Part shown: one piece after another, positions 24,600 through 33,387 of the stretch
Position numbering within the stretch: position 1 is the stretch's first letter
How the letters are laid out: each line of letters opens with the position of its first letter
NCBI RefSeq assembly: GCF_026965555.1
Contig: NZ_CP114040.1
Span: forward strand, 8,592,001-8,656,000
DNA: 64,000 nt
Direction: 5' to 3'
From: Nannocystis punicea
Lineage (GTDB): Bacteria; Myxococcota_A; Polyangia; Nannocystales; Nannocystaceae
Position numbers and translations under genes: made by a program
Notes under the pieces: generated by a model
What the model saw: only the letters and a program-made list of their open reading frames with translations
Databases searched by the model: none
Told to the model about the DNA's origin: nothing

Positions 24600-26131
24600 C
24601 TAGCAGCCCGTGGTGAAAGTCGCGGTAACCACGCCGCGAGGAATCTCGCGAACAGCAAAGCGGCGCGCGGTATCGCGCGCCACTCGGAAAGCTGATAAAG
24701 TGGCTCTGCCATGGCAATGGGACACGACAACGGAGAGCAGCCGACGCTGTTTATCACGTACGACAAGCTGCAGGGGCTCGGGCACCCGTTCTACGAGGCG
24801 CTCGACAAACTGCTGCGGAAGCACGGGTTCGACCGCTTCGCGGAGAAGCAGTGCGAGTCGTTCTATGCCGAGGTGATGGGACGACCGGGCCTCGCGCCGG
24901 GGGTGTACTTCCGCTGCTTGCTCATCGGCTACTTCGAGGGGATCGGCAGCGAGCGGGGCATCGCTTGGCGGGTCGCCGATTCGCTGAGCCTGCGGCGGTT
25001 TTTGGGGCTCGGTCTGGAGAAGCAGCCGCCGGATCACTCGACGATCTCGCGGACGCGGCGCCGGCTGAGCACCGACGTGCACGAGCGAGTCTTCACGCGG
25101 GTGCTGGAGCTGGTGGCCGAGCACGGCCTGCTGCGCGGCAAGACGCTGGGGATCGACGCGACGACGCTCGAGGCGAACGCGGCGCTGCGCTCGATTGTTC
25201 GCCGCGACGACGGACGCGCGTACAAGGAGTACCTGACCGACCTGGCGGAGGCCGAGGGGATCGAGGAGCCGACGCGCGAGGACCTGGCGCGGCTCGATCG
25301 CAAGCGCCCGAAGAAGGGCTCGAACGAGGAGTGGGTGCACCCGCACGATCCCGAGGCGCAGATCATGAAGATGAAAGACGGCAGCACCCACCTCGCGCAC
25401 AAGCACGAGCAGGCGGTCGATCTCGAGACCGGTGCCATCGTCGGCGTGACGGTGCACGGCGGCGCCACGGGCGACACGAAGACGATCGAGAAGACGCTGG
25501 AGGTCGCCGACGCCAACCTCGCGGAGGTGCGCCAAGAGGCCTCGGAGAAGGCCAAAGAGCAGCTCGCCGAGCGCGTCGAGGAGGTCGTCGCCGACAAGGG
25601 CTATCACAGTAACGACGTGCTCACGAACCTTGAGGAGGTCGACGTGCGCAGCTACATCCCGGAGCCCGCGCGAGGCCGCCGGCGGTGGGAGGGCAAGCAG
25701 GCCGAGCGCGACGCAGTCCGCCGGAATCGCCGCCGCATGAAACGGAGTAAGGGCAAGGAGCTGCAGAAGAAGCGCAGCGAGCTGGTCGAACGGCCCTTCG
25801 CACACATGCTCGACTCCGGCGGAATGCGCAGAGTCCACGTCCGCGGTCACGACAATATCCTCAAGCGGCTGGTCATCCACGCCGCCGGATTCAACTTGAG
25901 TCTGATCATGCGAAAGGTCCACGGAGTCGGGAAACCGAGGGCCCTCCAGGGCCTTCGGGCCGCGCTTTCTGCCGTACTTGTGGCTGTCCTCACGCTTTTG
26001 CGGTGGCTCGGAGCGCTCTCTGGACGCGACTCGCGTCAGTCTCCGCCGATGCTCGACTTTCAGAGCACACCCGCTCATGCGAGCCCCACATGAGCGATTT
26101 CGTCCCGGCGATTTCTACCTCGGGCTGCTAG
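24600..26131 (+). mobile_element. Insertion sequence with DDE transposase (IS5/IS1182-like), about 1.5 kb
   Basis: CTAG occurs at 24600-24603 and 26128-26131 and fits a 4-bp target duplication. Just inside are imperfect inverted repeats of about 24 bp: the left end starts CAGCCCGTGGT at 24604 and the right end, read in reverse, starts CAGCCCGAGGT at 26127. One transposase gene lies between them and is intact, so the element may be active. The right edge touches the promoter region of the next gene. Confidence 0.85.
24711..26093 (+). CDS. DDE transposase, IS1182/IS5-like
   Basis: 460 residues, the usual length for these families. The N-terminal DUF772-like region (FYAEVMGRPGLAPGVYFRCL, then DHSTISRTRRRL) is followed by the catalytic core: first Asp in GIDATTLEAN, second Asp in VVADKGYHS, Glu in ELVERPFAHM. 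The reading frame is undamaged. ATG 24711 and 24717 are both possible. It catalyses cut-and-paste movement of the surrounding element. Confidence 0.9.
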   Translation: MAMGHDNGEQPTLFITYDKLQGLGHPFYEALDKLLRKHGFDRFAEKQCESFYAEVMGRPGLAPGVYFRCLLIGYFEGIGSERGIAWRVADSLSLRRFLGLGLEKQPPDHSTISRTRRRLSTDVHERVFTRVLELVAEHGLLRGKTLGIDATTLEANAALRSIVRRDDGRAYKEYLTDLAEAEGIEEPTREDLARLDRKRPKKGSNEEWVHPHDPEAQIMKMKDGSTHLAHKHEQAVDLETGAIVGVTVHGGATGDTKTIEKTLEVADANLAEVRQEASEKAKEQLAERVEEVVADKGYHSNDVLTNLEEVDVRSYIPEPARGRRRWEGKQAERDAVRRNRRRMKRSKGKELQKKRSELVERPFAHMLDSGGMRRVHVRGHDNILKRLVIHAAGFNLSLIMRKVHGVGKPRALQGLRAALSAVLVAVLTLLRWLGALSGRDSRQSPPMLDFQSTPAHASPT

Positions 26132-26141
26132 CATCCGCCGC

Positions 26142-27137
26142 GTGTCCGCCCTCCCGGTCCTCGACCTCTCGCCGCTCCGCCGCGACGCCGCCGAGCCCGC
26201 GCGCGACCAGCTCGCGCGGGCCATCGCCGCCGCCTGCCGCGACAGCGGCTTCTTCTACGTCGTCGGCCACGGCCTCGACCCGGCCCTGCTCGGCCGCCTC
26301 GAGCAGCTGAGCCGGCGCTTCTTCGCCGCCGCCGAGGCCGACAAGCAGACCCTGGCGATGAGCCGCGGCGGCCGGGCCTGGCGCGGCTGGTTCCCGCTCG
26401 GCGGCGAGCTCACCTCGGGCCGGCCCGACCTCAAGGAGGGCCTGTACTTCGGGACAGAGCTGGGCCCCGACCACCCGCGCGTGCGCGCCGGCGTCCCGCT
26501 GCACGGCGCCAATCTGTGGCCCGCGTGGCTGCCGGAGCTGCGCCCGGTCGTGCTCGACGTGATGGCGCAGCTGGCCGAGGTCGCCCAGCTGCTGCTCACG
26601 GGCGTCGCCCGCAGCCTCGACCTCGCGCCCGAGTGGTTCCGCGTGCACTACACCGGCGACCCGACGCTGCTGTTCCGGATCTTCCACTACCCGGCGACGC
26701 CACGATCGGGCTGGGGCGTCGGCGAACACACCGACTACGGCCTGCTCACGCTGCTCGTCCAGGACGACGTCGGCGGCCTGCAGGTCAAGACGCCGGGCGG
26801 TTGGATCGACGCGCCGCCGCTCCCCGGGGCGCTGGTGTGCAACATCGGCGACATGCTCGACCGCCTCACCGGCGGCTGGTACCGCTCGACGCCCCACCGC
26901 GTGCGCGGCTCGGTCGACCGCGATCGCCTGTCGTTCCCGTTCTTCTTCGATCCCGCGTGGGACGCCGAGATCGTGCCGCTGCCGCGCCGCGCCGCCGACC
27001 TGCCCGACGACGCCGCCGAGCGCTGGGATCGCGCCAGCGTGCACGCCCACCGCGGCACCTACGGCGAATACCTGCTCGCCAAGGTCGCCCGCGTCTTTCC
27101 CGCCCTGCACGCCGAGGTGCACGGCGACGGCGCGTGA
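26142..27137 (+). CDS. 2-oxoglutarate/Fe(II)-dependent oxygenase, isopenicillin-N-synthase-like
   Basis: 331 residues from GTG 26142. An N-terminal DIOX_N region (IAAACRDSGFFYVVGHGL) precedes the double-stranded beta-helix core. The iron ligands are seen as HTD in GEHTDYG and the distal His in STPHRVRG. RLSFPFF supplies the Arg-x-Ser that binds 2-oxoglutarate. Length and motifs match enzymes acting on small molecules in secondary metabolism or hormone-like pathways; the substrate is unknown. TAGCAT seven bases before the GTG could be its -10 box, and part of it is formed by the CTAG at the end of the insertion sequence. Confidence 0.85.
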   Translation: MSALPVLDLSPLRRDAAEPARDQLARAIAAACRDSGFFYVVGHGLDPALLGRLEQLSRRFFAAAEADKQTLAMSRGGRAWRGWFPLGGELTSGRPDLKEGLYFGTELGPDHPRVRAGVPLHGANLWPAWLPELRPVVLDVMAQLAEVAQLLLTGVARSLDLAPEWFRVHYTGDPTLLFRIFHYPATPRSGWGVGEHTDYGLLTLLVQDDVGGLQVKTPGGWIDAPPLPGALVCNIGDMLDRLTGGWYRSTPHRVRGSVDRDRLSFPFFFDPAWDAEIVPLPRRAADLPDDAAERWDRASVHAHRGTYGEYLLAKVARVFPALHAEVHGDGA

Positions 27138-27200
27138 CCCAGGCGCCGGCCACGCCGCCGATCGAGGCCGGCGACCTCTGCCGTGCTCACATTGCCTGAA

Positions 27201-27230
27201 GGCGACATTGAACAATGTACAGTGGTCGCC
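27201..27230. promoter_or_regulatory. Dyad upstream of the BON-domain gene
   Basis: GGCGAC at 27201 and GTCGCC ending at 27230 form the outer arms. CATTG (27206-27210) and CAATG (27213-27217) form an inner inverted repeat. The arrangement resembles an operator. The bound regulator is unknown. Confidence 0.35.
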
Positions 27231-27273
27231 TGGTGGCGTGTTCCTACGGTGTGAAATCGCGGAGGGAACAGCC

Positions 27274-27735
27274 ATGCGTGCGAAGCACCACACCAGCGAC
27301 CTCGGGGACACCCGCGCCACCACCGACGCGGAGGCGCCGTTCGAGGAGTTCATCGGCCCCGGCTTTCGTTCGCGCGGTCTGTACGGCGAGGTGACCTGGC
27401 CCGACCGGGAGCCCACGCCCTGGCCGCGCGACCGCGAGGGCGACGCAGCCGCCTCGCAGTCCGGCCGCGGCCGCTGCGTCGGCCTGGGCCCACGCAGCTA
27501 CCGCCGCTCCGACGCCCGGATCGCCGAGGACATCAACGAGGCGCTCACGTGGCACCCCGACATCGACGCCAGCGAGGTCGAGGTCGCCGTCGAGCGCGGC
27601 AACGTGACCCTCACCGGCCTCGTCTACGACCCGCAGACCCGGCGCCTGATCGTCGAGCTGGCGCTGCAGACCGCCGGGGTCGCCGAACTCGACGACCGCC
27701 TGTGCGTCTCCGGCGGCAAGGCCGCGAGCGACTGA
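27274..27735 (+). CDS. BON-domain protein
   Basis: 153 residues from ATG 27274, which follows a GGAGGG Shine-Dalgarno. An earlier in-frame start at 27208 would add a non-conserved leader. The first 80 residues are charged and disordered with a GRGRCVGLGPRSYRRSD box that often precedes BON domains. Residues 85-150 form the BON domain (EVEVAVERGNVTLTGLVYD), an OsmY-like fold that binds phospholipid or other proteins and is common in stress and envelope proteins. There is no signal peptide. Confidence 0.8.
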   Translation: MRAKHHTSDLGDTRATTDAEAPFEEFIGPGFRSRGLYGEVTWPDREPTPWPRDREGDAAASQSGRGRCVGLGPRSYRRSDARIAEDINEALTWHPDIDASEVEVAVERGNVTLTGLVYDPQTRRLIVELALQTAGVAELDDRLCVSGGKAASD

Positions 27736-27746
27736 TTCACCGCACC

Positions 27747-27760
27747 TGTCCCTGCGGATA
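27747..27760. repeat. Dispersed palindrome, one mismatch, after the BON gene
   Basis: TGTCC, CTGC, GGATA, preceded by ACC. It is a near-copy of the TGTCC-N4-GGACA element and sits 12 bases past a stop codon. Confidence 0.5.
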
Positions 27761-27794
27761 GTCGCGCATCCGCGGCGCGCGACTCGCTGCGAGG

Positions 27795-28253
27795 CTAGCC
27801 CGCGTTGAAGCGACGGAGCAGCGCCGTGAAGGCCTGCAAGTCCGCGTCGGACCAGCCCTGCAGGCGCGCCGAGAAGACGGCGCCGCGGAGGTCGAGGGCG
27901 GCGAGCACCCGCTCCTCGCCCAGGGGGCTGAGCGAGAGGACCACCGCGCGGCGGTCGGACGGGTCGGGGCGGCTCTCGACCAGGCCGAGGCCCTTCATCC
28001 GGCCGACGAGGTGGCTCGTCGAGCTCCGATCCATCCCGACCGCCTCGGCGACCGCGCTCGGCTTCGCGGGCCCGTAGGCGTACAGCCAGCGGGCGATGTG
28101 AAACGCCGCCGGCTGCAGCGCCGGGTGAAAGGCCGCGGCCGAGCGCTCGGTCAGCGCCCGCGAGGCGCTGAGGAGCGCGCTCAGCTCGACGCCGAGCTCG
28201 AGCTCCAGCGCGTCGCGGGGCGAGGGGTCGCGGTTCGGCAATTTGGTTGACAT
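27795..28253 (-). CDS. MarR-family transcriptional regulator
   Basis: 152 residues, typical of MarR dimers. The winged helix-turn-helix is at about 60-115: SAVAEAVGMDRSSTSHLVGR as the recognition unit and DPSDRRAVVLSLSPLG as the wing with its conserved D-x-R. It is divergent from the dehydrogenase at 28309 with 55 bases between, and two direct repeats lie in that space. It most likely represses both itself and the dehydrogenase in response to a small molecule. Confidence 0.9.
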   Translation of the reverse strand: MSTKLPNRDPSPRDALELELGVELSALLSASRALTERSAAAFHPALQPAAFHIARWLYAYGPAKPSAVAEAVGMDRSSTSHLVGRMKGLGLVESRPDPSDRRAVVLSLSPLGEERVLAALDLRGAVFSARLQGWSDADLQAFTALLRRFNAG

Positions 28254-28300
28254 ATCCCTATCATCTCGAGGATGGTTGAGTTATCCCCACTATATCGGAG
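28244..28300. promoter_or_regulatory. Tandem operator-like direct repeats between marR and the SDR gene
   Basis: Two copies of TGGTTGA-N2-TATCCC-N-A-N2-AT-N-TCG start at 28244 and 28273, 29 bases apart (about three helical turns, same face). They cover the MarR start and the dehydrogenase leader, where a repressor would block both. Confidence 0.5.
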
Positions 28301-28308
28301 GCTCGATC

Positions 28309-29181
28309 ATGCTCCCAGACCGCCTCATCGTGCTCACCGGCGCCACCCACGGGCTCGGCCGCGTCGCGGCGCTCGAACTCGCGCGTCGCGGGGCGCGTCT
28401 CGCCCTCGTCGCCCGCGACCGCGACAAGGCCGAGCGCACCCGGGCCGAGCTGAGGGCGGCCGCGCCCGGCGCCTCCGTCGACCTCCACTTCGCCGACCTG
28501 ACCCGGCTGGCGGAGGTCCGCCGCGTCGGCGAGGAGATCGCCGCGAAGCACGCCCGGATCGACGTGCTCATCAACAACGCCGGCGTCCACGGCTTCGCGC
28601 AGCGCGTGACGCCCGACGGGCTGCCCGAGATGATCGCGGTCAATTATCTCGCGCCGTGGCTGCTCACGCGGATCCTCCTGCCCGCGCTCACCGCTGCCGG
28701 TCGGGCGCGGGTCGTGACCGTCGCCTCCGAGGCCTCGCGCCGGCACGGCACGCTCTCGCTGCCGGCGGACCTCACCGACACCCGGCCGTTCACCGCCCGC
28801 GGCTCGTCTGCGATCTACGGCAAGAGCAAGCTGCTCGACATCATGTTCTCCCTCGAGCTCGCGCGGCGCCTCGAGGCGACCGGGGTCGAGGCGGTGTGCC
28901 TCGATCCGGGCTTCAACGTCACCGGTCTCGGCCGCGACCTGTGGTTCGCGGCGCCGCTCGAGCGGGTCCTGCGAGCCTTGAAGATCGGCGATCCCGCCCG
29001 CGGCGCCGGGCTCATCGTCGAGCTCGCGGTCGGCACGAGCATCGCCGACCGCGACGGCCGCTACTTCACCGTGAAGGGGCGCCGAGCGCTCACGCCGGCG
29101 CCTCCCGGCGGCGATGGGGCGCTCCAGCGGCGCCTGTGGGCCGAGACCGAGGCGCTGCTCGTGCGCCTCGGGGTCTGGTGA
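28309..29181 (+). CDS. Short-chain dehydrogenase/reductase
   Basis: 290 residues from ATG 28309, with CGGAGG eight bases upstream. The classical SDR signatures are the cofactor loop TGATHGLG near residue 11, NNAG near 85 and the active-site YGKSK near 170. It is of the retinol-dehydrogenase-like subtype, NAD(P)(H)-dependent. The substrate cannot be read from sequence. Regulation by the divergent MarR protein is likely, which suggests a role in handling a small molecule or xenobiotic. Confidence 0.9.
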   Translation: MLPDRLIVLTGATHGLGRVAALELARRGARLALVARDRDKAERTRAELRAAAPGASVDLHFADLTRLAEVRRVGEEIAAKHARIDVLINNAGVHGFAQRVTPDGLPEMIAVNYLAPWLLTRILLPALTAAGRARVVTVASEASRRHGTLSLPADLTDTRPFTARGSSAIYGKSKLLDIMFSLELARRLEATGVEAVCLDPGFNVTGLGRDLWFAAPLERVLRALKIGDPARGAGLIVELAVGTSIADRDGRYFTVKGRRALTPAPPGGDGALQRRLWAETEALLVRLGVW

Positions 29182-29185
29182 GACG

Positions 29186-30142
29186 TCACAGCGGGATCTC
29201 GAGCCCGTCGCGCGCGACCTCGAAGCCGCGGCGGCGGATCTCCAGCGCCGCAGCGCCGCCGGGGTCGACCGCCGGGTTCGAGTGATTGAGGTGGGTGAAG
29301 ATCACCCGCACCCCGCCGGCGTCGATCAGCGGCTGCAGCAGATCCATCGTATCGACGATCAGCGGGTGCGCCAGGGTCGCCAGATCGCGGCCAGGCAGCT
29401 CGTCCGGCGAATAGAAGCAGCCGTCGAGCAGCGCCACGTCGATCCGCTCCGCCGCCAGCACCTCCGGCAGCGGCCGCGGCCACGCGGCCCACGGCGCGCT
29501 GTCGGGCACGTACAGCGCACGCGCCCGCGGGCCGGCGATCACGAAGCCGTGAGTGTCGGTGTACTCGTCGCGGTGCGGGACCTGCAGCGGCGCCACGGTC
29601 ACGCCGCCGGCGAGCGTCACCGTACCTGCCCCTTCGAACATGTGCAATCGGACATTGTCGAGCCGCACCAGCTGATCCCACGGCGCGTTGTCGCGGAGGA
29701 ACGCCGCCATCCGCGGGCTGGCGTGCACGGGCAGCGCCTGGGCGTGCAGCGCCTCGAAGCCGAGCAGGGCCAGGCCGACGTAGTGGCCGACGTGCGCGTG
29801 GGTGAGGAACAGCCCGGCCAGCGGCGCGCGGTCGACCCCGCCGCGCGGCCTGCCTGTCCTCGGGGCCAGGTCCTCGAGCTGCGCGGGCAAGTCGGGCGTG
29901 GCGTCGATCAGCCACGCCTGCGCCCCGGCCACCACCGCCGCGCTCGCCACCTTGCGGCCCGCGCCCGGGTCGGTCCGCGCCCGCGCGCAGCGCTCGCACG
30001 AGCAGCCGACGTGCGGCAGGCCGCCGTCCTGGGCGGTGCCGAGCACCACCAGAGCTGGCCCTCGGGGCATGTCCTTCGCGCCATCTTCGGACGGACACCC
30101 GAGCAGGGCCAGCGACAGCAGAGCAGCGGGCGCGCGGCGCAT
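29186..30142 (-). CDS. PqqB-like metallo-hydrolase lipoprotein
   Basis: 318 residues from ATG 30142. A short signal peptide ends in the lipobox LALLGC. The mature part is a metallo-beta-lactamase fold with the PqqB hallmarks: the opening GTAQDGGLPHVGCSC (two Cys of a zinc site, third in CERC) and the degenerate metal motif THAHVGHYVG. PqqB itself is a cytoplasmic enzyme of pyrroloquinoline quinone synthesis; no other pqq gene is nearby and this one is exported, so a different hydrolase or oxygenase role is likely. It converges with the SDR gene (stops four bases apart). TACGGT six bases before the ATG may be a -10 box. Confidence 0.75.
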   Translation of the reverse strand: MRRAPAALLSLALLGCPSEDGAKDMPRGPALVVLGTAQDGGLPHVGCSCERCARARTDPGAGRKVASAAVVAGAQAWLIDATPDLPAQLEDLAPRTGRPRGGVDRAPLAGLFLTHAHVGHYVGLALLGFEALHAQALPVHASPRMAAFLRDNAPWDQLVRLDNVRLHMFEGAGTVTLAGGVTVAPLQVPHRDEYTDTHGFVIAGPRARALYVPDSAPWAAWPRPLPEVLAAERIDVALLDGCFYSPDELPGRDLATLAHPLIVDTMDLLQPLIDAGGVRVIFTHLNHSNPAVDPGGAAALEIRRRGFEVARDGLEIPL

Positions 30143-30243
30143 CACGGCACCGTAGCACGACGGCGCCGCCCGGACGACGCACGCCCGGACGACCGTTCGT
30201 CGCGGCCGCCGACGCCCCGCGGGCGTCGGCGGCCTCGCGCCGC

Positions 30244-33200
30244 TCAGCGTGACCGCCGGCGGCGCAGCGTCAGCAGCAGCAGCGTCAGTGCCGACAGGCC
30301 GAACCCGCCGGGAGCGTCCTGCCGGCAGCCGCAGCCGCTCTCGTCGGACGCGGCGCCGCCGGAGTCGCTGTCGGTGTCGCCGTCGGTCTCGGTCGCGTCG
30401 GTCGTCTCGGTGTCGCCGCCGGGCTCCGTGTCGCTGGTCCCCGGCTGCTCGCCGGTGGTCTCGCCGGGGCCGCCGGTCGTCGGCACCTGCCCGCTCGAGC
30501 CGTCGGAGTCGGAGTCGCCGCCGCTCGTGGTCGTCGGGTCGCCGCCCGCGAGGCAGTTCGCCTCGCAGCCGTCGCCGGCCTCGTTGTTGCCGTCGTCGCA
30601 GTCCTCGCCGCCGTCGACCACCCCGTCGCCGCAGCTCGCCTGCGTGCAATCGGTGCGGCAGGCGTCGGCCTCGACGTCGCTGTTGTTCGCCCCGTCGTCG
30701 CACTCCTCGCCGGCGCTGACGATCCCGTCGCCGCAGATCGCCGCCGGCGCGTCGACCACCCCGACCACGCACAATGCGTCGAGCGTCCAGCCGCCCATCT
30801 CGAGCCCCTGGTCGCTCCGCAGCTCGTACTTCAGCGTGACCGCGTCGTTCATCACCGACGCGGTCAGGTCGACGTCGTGGAAGCGCCACTCGCGATCGGT
30901 GTGGTGCGTGGTCGCGTCGTTCATGTTCGGGCTGGCGAAGTTCGTCCACACCTCGGCGTCGTTGGCGTAGATCCGCGCGCGGTCGAAGGCGCCGTCCTCG
31001 ATGTTGAGCCAGCGGCGGTACTGCAGGCGCACCTGCGAATAGCCGGTCGTGTCGATCACCGGCGACTCGGCATAGTTGGTCTTGTCCGACTGGTACGTGC
31101 CGTTGTAGTTGCCGCCGCCGAGGTCGTTGCCGAACACGCGCGTACCGTCGTAGGCGGCCTGCGGGTCGCCCGAGGACGTCGGCGCCAGCGGCTCCTGCCA
31201 CATCCAGTCGTCGGCGCCCTCGCCCTGCATGCCCATGGTGAGGCCGTGCGTCCAGCCGTCGGTGGCCGGGTCGGTCTCGAAGTCGGTGCAGTAGATCTCC
31301 TCGACCGCGCCGACGAAGAACTCGTAGAACGGATCGGCCGCGTTCTCCGGGTACTGCAGGACGGTCGCGTCCTGGAACGTGATCTTGACCTGGTACTGCA
31401 CCACGCTGCCCGCCGGCTGCTGCGGGATCTTGCCCGTGATCAGATCGGGCGCGACGTCCATCGCGATCACCCCGCCGACGTCCTGCTGCTCGCGCAGGCG
31501 CCAGGTCAGCTCGGCGGACTCGATCATCCCGCCGGTGCACTGGCCGCCGCCGCCCTCGACCCCGACCGACACCGTGTACTCTGCCAGCTGCGGCAGGGCC
31601 ACCCCGGGGGCCTCGACGTCGACCCCGAGCTTGAACAGGCCGTGCTTGGCGTACGCGGTGTCGATCAGGCACTTGTTGGGCGTGCCGTTGGCGAGGTCGC
31701 CGTCGTCGTCGTCGGCCGCGAGCGCCTCGAAGTACATGCTCGGGATGTCGACCGCGCGGCGGATCGATTCATAGTAGATGTGATCGGCCTGGGCCACCGC
31801 GCCCGGCCCCTGGTCCTCGATCAGCGCCTTGCGCAGGTCCCACAGCGCGCCGGCGATGATGAGGCCGGTGATGTGCGTGTCGCCGTCGATGTCGTCGGGC
31901 CACACCGCCTCGCTGCCGTTGGGGTCGATGTGGCGCAGCGGCCCGGGGTCGTTGAGGAAGAAGCCGATCCCCATCGCCGGGTCGTCGACGATCGTCGCCG
32001 CCAGGTAGTCGCTCACGCCCTCCGACAGCGACGGGTCGAAGTTGCCGACGCCCTGGATGATGGCGTGGTCGTGCACCCCGTGGCCGAACTCGTGGTAGAC
32101 GATGTCGGCCACCCGCCCGGTGTTGTTGCACTGGTTGCTCTGGCGGAAGAAGTTGACGTTGCCGTCGTAATAGGCGTTGCAGCTGTCGTTGATGTTGACG
32201 ATCGCGTCGAGCTGCTGGCCGAGGAAGTCGAGGTTCGGATCGATCTGGCGCACGTACTCGATCACCTCGTTCGCGTGCACGAACGTCGTGATCTGCGCGT
32301 CGACGAGCTCGTCGTTCGGGGCGCCCCACACCGCGGTCTGGTTCGGCTGCAGGTTGAGGTTCGCGGTCGCCGCGGCGCCGGCGTCGTTGTCGACCGTCAC
32401 CTGGGTGCCCGTCGCCCGCGCCGTCACCTGCGCGGCGTTGTTGCCGTTCCACATCACGTCGCCGGTCTGGCTGCTGGTGGCGTTCACCCCGGCCACGGTC
32501 AGCGACGCGCGGTTGGCCGGCCAGTCCTGGCGCTCGCCGCCGGGCTCGCGCAGCGGCGCGTTGTAGGCCACCTTGCCGCCGGCGAACAGCAGCGTCTGCC
32601 TGCGCGCCACCGGCTCGCCCGTGGCCGCGTCGACGTACACCCGCCAGCGCCCGAGCGGCGCCTGGGTCGTCAGCTCGACCGGCACCACGGCCCGGTACTC
32701 GACCTTGCTCCCGCGCACCAGCGGCAGCACCACCGCCTCGTGCGCGCCCTCGAAGCTGACTGTCCCCGGGGACAGGTCCCGCTCGAGCCAGGCGATCGCG
32801 GCCCCGCGGGCCTGCTCCGCGCCGACCGTGCGGACCGCCGGCGCCGGCACGTGCGGCAGCGCCTCGGAGCCGATCATGAACAGGCGGTCGTTGCGGAAGC
32901 GGAAGCTGACCTGCCCGCCCTCGACCGCCACCCCGCGGACGCGCTGGACGAAGCCGAGTGTGCGCATTCCGCCGCTCTCGACATTCGCCACCAATGTGAA
33001 GTCCGCGGCCGAGGCCCCCGGCGCCAGCAGGGCCACGTGGCGGCTCAAGAACGCCCGCGCCAGCCGCTCCGCCGCGATCGGCGAACGCGCGGTCCCGGGC
33101 GCAGCGATCCCGGCGCCCCAGATCCGCCTGACCACGTCCGTGTCCCGGTCCCACACCGCCCATGTCTGCGGTCCCATCTCGGCGACGAGCCGCGACCAGG

Positions 33201-33387
33201 CCCGCCCGTGCTGCGGTGGCACCCGATGCCAGGTCAAGTCGCCGGCGACCCGCACCGGAGCGCCGGTGGCGACCTCGAGGGCGGGCCGCCGCGCGTGCGC
33301 GGCAGGGGTCTGAACCGCGCTCGCGGTCGGGCTGACGGCCAAAATCGTGGCCGCGGTGAGGGTGGCAATTCCGTGGGCGAGTCTCAT
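30244..33387 (-). CDS. Secreted M36-type (fungalysin-like) metalloprotease with DUF4215 repeats and MYXO-CTERM
   Basis: 1047 residues from ATG 33387 with GGAGGA before it. A signal peptide (LAHGIATLTAATILAVS) is followed by an FTP-like propeptide, then the catalytic domain with HEFGH at 432-436 and the third zinc ligand in EGVSD about 25 residues later. A jelly-roll P-domain-like segment follows. Two Cys-rich DUF4215-type repeats (CGDGIVSAGEECDDGANN, CGDGVVDGGEDCDDGNN) come next, then a Thr/Asp/Ser-rich stalk and a C-terminal sorting tag: GCGCR, a hydrophobic helix and an Arg cluster. This matches cell-surface proteases of myxobacteria, probably used in predation or nutrition. One dispersed palindrome lies in its propeptide region. 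Confidence 0.92.
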   Translation of the reverse strand: MRLAHGIATLTAATILAVSPTASAVQTPAAHARRPALEVATGAPVRVAGDLTWHRVPPQHGRAWSRLVAEMGPQTWAVWDRDTDVVRRIWGAGIAAPGTARSPIAAERLARAFLSRHVALLAPGASAADFTLVANVESGGMRTLGFVQRVRGVAVEGGQVSFRFRNDRLFMIGSEALPHVPAPAVRTVGAEQARGAAIAWLERDLSPGTVSFEGAHEAVVLPLVRGSKVEYRAVVPVELTTQAPLGRWRVYVDAATGEPVARRQTLLFAGGKVAYNAPLREPGGERQDWPANRASLTVAGVNATSSQTGDVMWNGNNAAQVTARATGTQVTVDNDAGAAATANLNLQPNQTAVWGAPNDELVDAQITTFVHANEVIEYVRQIDPNLDFLGQQLDAIVNINDSCNAYYDGNVNFFRQSNQCNNTGRVADIVYHEFGHGVHDHAIIQGVGNFDPSLSEGVSDYLAATIVDDPAMGIGFFLNDPGPLRHIDPNGSEAVWPDDIDGDTHITGLIIAGALWDLRKALIEDQGPGAVAQADHIYYESIRRAVDIPSMYFEALAADDDDGDLANGTPNKCLIDTAYAKHGLFKLGVDVEAPGVALPQLAEYTVSVGVEGGGGQCTGGMIESAELTWRLREQQDVGGVIAMDVAPDLITGKIPQQPAGSVVQYQVKITFQDATVLQYPENAADPFYEFFVGAVEEIYCTDFETDPATDGWTHGLTMGMQGEGADDWMWQEPLAPTSSGDPQAAYDGTRVFGNDLGGGNYNGTYQSDKTNYAESPVIDTTGYSQVRLQYRRWLNIEDGAFDRARIYANDAEVWTNFASPNMNDATTHHTDREWRFHDVDLTASVMNDAVTLKYELRSDQGLEMGGWTLDALCVVGVVDAPAAICGDGIVSAGEECDDGANNSDVEADACRTDCTQASCGDGVVDGGEDCDDGNNEAGDGCEANCLAGGDPTTTSGGDSDSDGSSGQVPTTGGPGETTGEQPGTSDTEPGGDTETTDATETDGDTDSDSGGAASDESGCGCRQDAPGGFGLSALTLLLLTLRRRRSR
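32761..32774. repeat. Dispersed palindrome TGTCC-N4-GGACA (copy in M36 protease gene)
   Basis: Perfect arms with CCGG centre. It is read by the minus-strand protease gene as DLSPGT, a frame different from that used in the sigma factor copies. Confidence 0.7.

Noticed and set aside
29186..31672. A single 828-codon minus-strand protein joining the PqqB-like gene with upstream sequence
   Set aside because: The part upstream of ATG 30142 is out-of-frame reading of the M36 protease gene; the signal peptide and lipobox start at 30142.
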